Source: Porticoccaceae bacterium UBA1989 (GTDB lineage: Bacteria; Pseudomonadota; Gammaproteobacteria; Pseudomonadales; Porticoccaceae). From it: a DNA stretch of 26,844 bases. A program made the position numbers and the translations under genes. Of this stretch, positions 22,371 through 26,844 are shown piece after piece (within the stretch, counting starts at the first letter, position 1; each line of letters opens with the position of its first letter). Where the stretch lies: the NCBI GenBank assembly GCA_002335945.1, contig DDDD01000055.1, positions 1-26,844 of the forward strand, given 5' to 3'. The notes beneath the pieces were generated by a model. That model was not told the DNA's origin. It did no database searches and was given only the letters and a program-made list of their open reading frames with translations.

Positions 22371-22982
22371 GTGATAACCTTTAGTTTTCCCGCCAGACAA
22401 TTGGCCCTATGCTTGTCTTTACTAAGCGTTTTTTCCATTAGCATTGAGGCAGAGGAAGATATAGCGACCTTTGCGGGTGGCTGTTTTTGGTGCATGGAAA
22501 GTGACTTTGAAAAACTGGACGGTGTGGTCTCTGCGGTCTCTGGCTACATCGGCGGTAATGTGCCCAATCCTAGCTATAAACAGGTTTCATCTGGCACCAC
22601 CGGCCATACAGAGGCCGTGCAAATAACCTTTGATAACAGCATTATTAGCTTCGAACAGCTTCTTGAGCACTTTTGGGTGAATGTTGATCCAGAGGATGCC
22701 ACCGGTCAGTTCTGTGATCGCGGCCTGCAGTATCGCAGTGAGCTTTTTTATCACAATGAGGCACAGAAAAGTGCTGCCCTGGCCTCCCTAGATAAGGTAG
22801 TCGAGAGCGGTAAACTTGAGACTTCAGTGGCGACGGAAATTACATTGGCCACCGCGTTTTATGTGGCCGAAATATACCATCAGGACTATTACAAAAAGAG
22901 CCCGACACGCTATACCTACTACCGCTGGAACTGCGGTCGCGACAAGCGCCTCGAGCAACTTTGGGGCCCCAAAAAACAATAG
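22371..22982 (+). CDS. msrA: Exported peptide-methionine (S)-S-oxide reductase MsrA
   Basis: A 203-aa enzyme that reduces methionine-S-sulfoxide in proteins. The catalytic motif AGGCFWCMESDF lies at 35-46, with nucleophile Cys38. GHTEAVQI, QFCDRGLQYRS, YHQDYYKKSP and a C-terminal Cys188 (RWNCGRDK), a likely resolving cysteine, complete the family pattern. Unlike the usual cytosolic enzyme it begins with a probable signal peptide (about 1-27: basic Arg9, hydrophobic LALCLSLLSVFSI, SIEA), so it should act in the periplasm. The start is GTG with GGAGA 5 bases upstream. It converges on uspE with only two bases between the stop codons. Confidence 0.93.
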   Translation: MITFSFPARQLALCLSLLSVFSISIEAEEDIATFAGGCFWCMESDFEKLDGVVSAVSGYIGGNVPNPSYKQVSSGTTGHTEAVQITFDNSIISFEQLLEHFWVNVDPEDATGQFCDRGLQYRSELFYHNEAQKSAALASLDKVVESGKLETSVATEITLATAFYVAEIYHQDYYKKSPTRYTYYRWNCGRDKRLEQLWGPKKQ

Positions 22983-22984
22983 TC

Positions 22985-23878
22985 CTAATGCACGACTAGC
23001 ATATCGGCCTTCAGGTGGTGCAGTACTTTTTCTGATGAGTTACCAATAAACTTACCAGCCAGACCGCGATGGGCTGCGCTGCCGATCACCAACAAGCCTT
23101 GATCACCCACGGCATCAATTATCTCTAAGGTCAGCGTTCCAGTGCGAACCTCTGCCTTGTCTGCATCAATATCCAATCGCTCCAATATAGCGACCAGCCG
23201 CTCCCGAGACTCCTGCAATGCCTGAGCCCCAATATCACCCAAAAAAACGGTCTGCGTGGGAATGGGAGGCACATAGGCCATTGCCGCGCGGCTCGCATTC
23301 CAATCTGGAATCACCGCAACCACCTGCAATGGCACTTTTAAGCTGGCCGCTAACGCTTCCGCCTGTACGATGACTCTATCACCCAGCGCGCTGTGCTCCG
23401 GGCTTTCATCTAGGGTGCTAACAGCCGCAATAACCTTATCAATGGGTTGCCTAGGCGCATTGAGCAACCAAACAGGACAGCTGGCCTGGCGCAACAGCTG
23501 CCAATCTTCGGGGGTGCGCAATACCTCAGAGAGCCAAGACTGCTTGCCCGCGACTTTGATAATTAAATCTGCATCAATATTTCGAGCCTCCTGCAATACC
23601 GGCTCATGCCAACGCTTGCCCCAGGCCATATTCGATGAAAATCGATCGGCAAACTTGTCTGTGAGTACCCGCAATTTGATCTCTGCATCATCGAGAATGG
23701 CCTGTTTAACCTCTGGATAGTTATCAAAACCTACATATTTATGCAGCTCCTCAACCGGATCGTAGACCGACATTAGAATGTGAATATCAGTCTCGCCGCC
23801 CTCAATGAGCTCTAAAGCTTGGTTTAGCAGCATTTCGTCCGTATCAGAACCGTCCATGACAACAAGAATGTTTTCCAT
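22985..23878 (-). CDS. uspE: Tandem universal stress protein UspE
   Basis: A 297-aa protein with two Usp domains (about 1-145 and 148-297). Domain 1 starts NILVVMDGSDTDEMLL and ends DADLIIKVAGKQSWLSEVL...TPEDWQLLRQASCPVWLL, which closely resembles E. coli UspE. Domain 2 ends LLVIGSAAHRGLAGKFIGNSSEKVLHHL (split by Gly residues), with a UspE-like GNS in place of the usual GS nucleotide loop. UspE is linked to stress survival, motility and adhesion in E. coli; the exact biochemistry is unclear. ATG 23878 is chosen because GGGAG lies 5 bases before it; an upstream TTG at 23890 has no such site. uspE lies next to fnr as in E. coli, here divergently, sharing an FNR box. Confidence 0.92.
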   Translation of the reverse strand: MENILVVMDGSDTDEMLLNQALELIEGGETDIHILMSVYDPVEELHKYVGFDNYPEVKQAILDDAEIKLRVLTDKFADRFSSNMAWGKRWHEPVLQEARNIDADLIIKVAGKQSWLSEVLRTPEDWQLLRQASCPVWLLNAPRQPIDKVIAAVSTLDESPEHSALGDRVIVQAEALAASLKVPLQVVAVIPDWNASRAAMAYVPPIPTQTVFLGDIGAQALQESRERLVAILERLDIDADKAEVRTGTLTLEIIDAVGDQGLLVIGSAAHRGLAGKFIGNSSEKVLHHLKADMLVVH

Positions 23879-23966
23879 AATAGCTCCCAAAAATTTTAAT
23901 CATTACTCCTCTGTGTATTCAGCTTAGGCCATTGTAAAAATACTTTGCTTTTACCGACTCATCTCC

Positions 23967-23980
23967 ATGATGTAGATCAA
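23967..23980. promoter_or_regulatory. FNR/ANR box between uspE and fnr
   Basis: ATGATGTAGATCAA matches TTGAT-N4-ATCAA except for the first base. Towards uspE, a TATTTT -10 candidate at 23942-23937 would put the box centre about 43 bases before the start, near the class II activator position (-41.5). Towards fnr, the box overlaps the -35 region (ATGATG) lying 17 bases before TATACT (23990-23995), the repressing position. This predicts uspE activation and fnr autorepression under low oxygen. Confidence 0.6.
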
Positions 23981-23989
23981 TTCTCTGTC

Positions 23990-23995
23990 TATACT
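23990..23995 (+). promoter_or_regulatory. Candidate -10 element of fnr
   Basis: TATACT, one mismatch from consensus, would start transcription near 24002. That leaves about 60 bases before ATG 24063. The matching -35 window (23967-23972, ATGATG) is inside the FNR box. Confidence 0.4.
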
Positions 23996-24062
23996 TACAT
24001 TGGCGTTATTCAAAGGAAGCAAGGTCGTCAGCTGCATGACCTCTACGGATGGGAATATTAAG

Positions 24063-24791
24063 ATGCAAGCACCAAAAGTCAGTATTAAGCCCACTAATTG
24101 TCATGATTGCCGCATGAGCGCACTCTGCCTACCTCTGGCGATGGAGTATGGCGACCTAGATCGACTTGATAAGGTTATTCAGCGCACCAAACCTCTGCAT
24201 AAAAATCAATCAGTGTTCTATTCCGGCGATACCTTCTCTTCGGTATACGCTATTCGCAGCGGCTCAATTAAAGCCTACTGTGTCAGTGATGACGGTACCG
24301 AGCAGGTGACCGGTTTTTATCTGCCCGGGGAGATCTTTGGCTGGGACGGCATTGCCGATGACACCCACAAGAACACCGCGGTAGCGCTGGAAACAACGGC
24401 CGTGTGCGAAATTCCCTTTAACAAGTTTGAAGAGCTCAGCGCCAGCATACCCACGCTACAACGGCACTTTATGCAGCTTATGGCTCGCGAGATCACCAGT
24501 GACCAGCAACTTATTACCCTGCTCGGCAAAAATTCTGCCGAAGAGCGCATTGCAAGCCTGCTGTTGAGTATCTCTGGTCGCTTGGGACGTCGCAAACTCA
24601 GTCCCACAAGATTTCGTCTACCCATGTCACGGGCCGATATTGGCAACTATCTTGGCCTTACCGTGGAGACAGTGAGCCGAGTCTTTAGCCGCTTTCAGGC
24701 GTCGGGCTATATCAAGTGCGACAAAAAGGAGGTCGAAATACTTAACCTGTCTAGCCTGTCCAATCTGGTCCAAACTTGCGCTGAAGCCTAA
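24063..24791 (+). CDS. fnr: FNR/ANR-type oxygen-sensing transcription regulator
   Basis: A 242-aa CRP-family regulator that senses oxygen with a [4Fe-4S] cluster. The ligands are present: Cys13, Cys16 and Cys22 in NCHDCRMSALCLPL, and Cys115 in TTAVCEIPF. The effector domain (YAIRSGSIKAY, EQVTGFYLPGEIFGWDGI) and dimer helix lead to the helix-turn-helix MSRADIGNYLGLTVETVSRVF at about 188-208. Its recognition helix has Glu202, Ser205 and Arg206, the E-x-x-S-R set that reads TTGAT half sites. ATG 24063 is preferred: it puts the first Cys at 13 (15 in Pseudomonas ANR), gives a length like ANR (244), and follows GGGA at 8 bases. ATG 24036 or TTG 24000 are open alternatives. It could equally be named anr. 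Confidence 0.94.
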   Translation: MQAPKVSIKPTNCHDCRMSALCLPLAMEYGDLDRLDKVIQRTKPLHKNQSVFYSGDTFSSVYAIRSGSIKAYCVSDDGTEQVTGFYLPGEIFGWDGIADDTHKNTAVALETTAVCEIPFNKFEELSASIPTLQRHFMQLMAREITSDQQLITLLGKNSAEERIASLLLSISGRLGRRKLSPTRFRLPMSRADIGNYLGLTVETVSRVFSRFQASGYIKCDKKEVEILNLSSLSNLVQTCAEA

Positions 24792-24798
24792 TCACTTA

Positions 24799-24827
24799 TT
24801 GAGGTAGCACCCCCGCCACTCTACAAT
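24799..24827 (+). promoter_or_regulatory. Candidate promoter of cca
   Basis: TTGAGG (24799-24804), exactly 17 bases, then TACAAT (24822-24827). The start would be near 24834, giving a 17-base leader that still includes GGAAG before the ATG at 24851. It lies just after the fnr stop, so cca need not depend on fnr transcription. Confidence 0.5.
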
Positions 24828-24850
24828 GGTGAAAATCATTGGAAGCGCAC

Positions 24851-26080
24851 ATGAAAATCTACCGAGTCGGCGGCGCCGTTCGTGACAAATTGCTCGACTA
24901 CCCCAGCGACGAAAATGACTGGATTGTGGTCGGCAGCTCACCTGAAGAAATGGTTGAGTTAGGCTATCAGCCTGTAGGACAAGACTTTCCAGTGTTTATC
25001 AACACAAAATCCGGTGAGGAATATGCACTGGCCAGAACTGAACGAAAGTCTGGTCATGGCTATCAGGGTTTTGCTTTTCACACCGCCCCAGATGTGAGTC
25101 TCGAAGACGATCTTGTTCGCCGCGACCTCACCATTAATGCGATGGCCGAAGATCATGACGGCAGCATTATTGACCCCCATGGCGGCCAGCTAGATTTAGC
25201 TAATAAGGTACTTCGCCATGTCTCCGATGCTTTCACCGAAGACCCATTGCGGGTTCTGCGAGTGGCCCGTTTTGCTGCGCGCTATCATCACCTTGGGTTT
25301 AGCATAGCCGCCGAAACGCTTCAATTAATGACGGAAATTTCCGCCAGTGGCGAATTACAGCATCTGGTTGCCGAGCGCGTATGGAAAGAAACCGACCGCG
25401 CACTCTGTGAACGTTCACCGGATGTTTATATTCAAGTACTGCGGGACTGCGGTGCCCTGGCCCTGCTTTTCCCTGAAGTCGAAAAGTTATTTGGCGTGGC
25501 TCAGCGTGCGGATTACCACCCTGAAGTCGATACAGGCATTCATATTTTAATGTCTCTACAACAGGCCGCACGCCTCTCAGACAGTTCACCCATCCGTTTT
25601 TCGGTGCTGGTTCATGATCTGGGCAAAGGCATTACGCCAGACCATGTACTACCCAGTCATTCAGGCCATGAAGCCCGCGGATTACCCCTTGTAAAAGATG
25701 TGTGCGACCGACTTAAGGTCCCCAATGAACATCGCCAGTTAGCCATGGTGGTAACCGAGTTTCATCTGCTCTGCCACAAGGCATTCGAGCTAAAACCAGA
25801 AACCATACTCAAATTGCTCAAAGCGATTGGGGCCCTTAAGTCGAGCAGTCGATTGGACGACTTTTTAACCTGCTGTGAAGCCGATGCACGGGGTCGAACA
25901 GGGTTTGAAGATCGAGATTACCCCTCTTCTGCGTATCTACGTCAGGCTCGGGAAATCGTTATCAAAACTGATATTGCCGATCTGGTTGACGCTGGTATCA
26001 GTGGCGCAGAAATTGGCCAGCAATTAAGCCTGCGCCAAACGGCAGCACTGACAGAATTTAAAACACATTATTCGGAATAA
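24851..26080 (+). CDS. cca: CCA tRNA nucleotidyltransferase
   Basis: A 409-aa class II enzyme that builds or repairs the 3' CCA end of tRNA. It closely follows E. coli Cca (412 aa). KIYRVGGAVRDKLL at 2-15 holds the GGxVRD loop, EYALARTERKSGHGYQGF lies at 57-74, RRDLTINAMA at 90-99 and EDPLRVLRVARFAARY at 130-145. A C-terminal HD domain is present (VLVHDLGKG, His255-Asp256, then SHSGHEARG), as in multifunctional Cca proteins with phosphohydrolase activity. The metal motif reads Glu21-Asn-Asp23 where E. coli has Asp21-x-Asp23. The start follows GGAAG by 5 bases; TTG at 24839 is open but less likely. The SDR gene follows after 3 bases. Confidence 0.95.
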   Translation: MKIYRVGGAVRDKLLDYPSDENDWIVVGSSPEEMVELGYQPVGQDFPVFINTKSGEEYALARTERKSGHGYQGFAFHTAPDVSLEDDLVRRDLTINAMAEDHDGSIIDPHGGQLDLANKVLRHVSDAFTEDPLRVLRVARFAARYHHLGFSIAAETLQLMTEISASGELQHLVAERVWKETDRALCERSPDVYIQVLRDCGALALLFPEVEKLFGVAQRADYHPEVDTGIHILMSLQQAARLSDSSPIRFSVLVHDLGKGITPDHVLPSHSGHEARGLPLVKDVCDRLKVPNEHRQLAMVVTEFHLLCHKAFELKPETILKLLKAIGALKSSSRLDDFLTCCEADARGRTGFEDRDYPSSAYLRQAREIVIKTDIADLVDAGISGAEIGQQLSLRQTAALTEFKTHYSE

Positions 26081-26083
26081 TTT

Positions 26084-26830
26084 ATGAGCAATAACAATCA
26101 GTCCCCCGTCGTTTTAATTACCGGCGCGGCACGTCGTATTGGCGCAGTGATCGGGCGAATTTTTCACAGCCATGGTTATCAGGTGGTTATTCATTACAAC
26201 AACTCAGCCGCGGCCGCCGACAAATTCTGCGAAGACCTTAACGCTCAGCGGGATAATAGCGCCCTACTGGTGCAGGCTGACCTCAACGATATGGCTGGCT
26301 TACAAAAAATTGCCGATCTGGTGTGTTCTATAGGCCGACTGGATGTACTGATCAACAATGCCTCTAGCTTCTACCCCACGCCTCTAGAAAATTGTGATGA
26401 CCAACAGTGGAATGACCTGATAAACAGCAACCTTAAAGGGCCATTTTTTATCGCACAAAAACTGGCGCCATTGCTCATAGAAAGTCAGGGTTCAATAGTG
26501 AACATTTCAGATATGCACGCCCGTCAGGCATTGCAAAGCCATCCGATCTATACCATCGCTAAGGCCGGCAATATCGCCATGACCAAGTCCCTAGCCAAAG
26601 AGCTAGGGCCCAATGTGCGGGTTAACAGCGTTGCACCGGGCGCCATACTCTGGCCAGAACATGAGTCAGATGATGAGGTAAAACAGAATTCCGTACTGAG
26701 CAAAGTGCCCATGGGACGACTGGGCACAGAGCAAGATATTGCACAAACGGTTTACTTTTTAGCGGTTGAAGCCACCTACATGACCGGCCAAACCCTGGCC
26801 GTCGATGGCGGCAGCTCCAACAGCCTGTAA
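26084..26830 (+). CDS. SDR oxidoreductase, pteridine reductase-like (FolM/PTR1 type)
   Basis: A 248-aa short-chain dehydrogenase. TGAARRIGAVIG at 13-24 is the cofactor loop in the TGxxxRxG form typical of pteridine reductases, with the two arginines suggesting NADPH. NNAS lies at 91-94. The active site is Asp143, Tyr156 and Lys160 (SDMHA...IYTIAKAG). Asp takes the place of the usual SDR serine, as in Leishmania PTR1, with the same 13-residue spacing to Tyr. PGAILWPE and VDGGSS end the fold. This supports dihydrofolate/dihydrobiopterin reduction (FolM-like). It starts 3 bases after cca; cca-adjacent pteridine/folate genes are common in gammaproteobacteria, so folK/folB may follow outside the window. 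Confidence 0.85.
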   Translation: MSNNNQSPVVLITGAARRIGAVIGRIFHSHGYQVVIHYNNSAAAADKFCEDLNAQRDNSALLVQADLNDMAGLQKIADLVCSIGRLDVLINNASSFYPTPLENCDDQQWNDLINSNLKGPFFIAQKLAPLLIESQGSIVNISDMHARQALQSHPIYTIAKAGNIAMTKSLAKELGPNVRVNSVAPGAILWPEHESDDEVKQNSVLSKVPMGRLGTEQDIAQTVYFLAVEATYMTGQTLAVDGGSSNSL

Positions 26831-26844
26831 GCCAATGCGTAGAT

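Noticed and set aside
22960..22973. TTTGGGGCCCCAAA at the end of msrA as a terminator
   Set aside because: The palindrome has no loop, lies within codons of msrA, and no T-run follows on either strand.
1..26844. Defence islands, toxin-antitoxin pairs, mobile elements or CRISPR
   Set aside because: Reading both strands gave no transposase, integrase, nuclease or repeat-spacer pattern; nearly all genes belong to known housekeeping families.

Overview
The window looks like ordinary chromosomal core DNA from a marine-type gammaproteobacterium. Three things point that way: the smc-zipA-ligA gene order, a ccmABCDEFGHI cluster (System I cytochrome c maturation), and an FNR/ANR regulator beside uspE. 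An affiliation near the SAR92/Cellvibrionales-like groups is a guess from protein flavour, not a measurement. Coding density is high. I see no tRNA, rRNA, CRISPR array, insertion sequence, integrase or prophage, and no gene-free stretch longer than about 260 bases.

Layout. 1-554 (-): N-terminal part of a thiamine-diphosphate enzyme of the acetolactate synthase type, cut by the window edge. 790-6067 (+): a VC0807-family membrane protein, a YciI-like protein, a membrane-anchored SH3/coiled-coil protein, periplasmic cyclophilin PpiA, a PdxJ of unusual sequence type, a Rossmann/DUF2520 protein and a SpoU-class RNA methyltransferase. 6147-14528 (-, read right to left): smc, zipA, ligA, then an unrecognised 139-aa protein, a 72-aa two-helix membrane protein and an MFS transporter. 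14633-21774 (-): ccmA to ccmI, joined by 1- or 4-base overlaps except between ccmB and ccmC. 21878-22111 (-): a small acidic protein. 22371-22982 (+): exported MsrA. 22985-23878 (-) and 24063-24791 (+): uspE and an FNR-type regulator, divergent around a near-consensus FNR box. 24851-26830 (+): tRNA nucleotidyltransferase (cca) and a pteridine-reductase-like SDR.

How the genes fit together. CcmABCD load and release haem on CcmE. CcmF, CcmH and CcmI attach it to apocytochromes whose CxxCH motifs are kept reduced with help from CcmG. FNR and UspE fit a respiratory or oxygen-responsive lifestyle. MsrA, PpiA, CcmG and the CxxC-bearing SH3 protein all act, or are predicted to act, in the periplasm. 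Smc, ZipA and LigA serve chromosome organisation, division and DNA joining.

I found no convincing new multi-gene system. The leads most worth following are the uncharacterised genes behind ligA, the CxxC in the SH3 loop, the unusual PdxJ/DUF2520 pair, the small protein with an SSB-tip-like acidic end, the uspE/fnr control region, and several short repeats and palindromes at gene ends.
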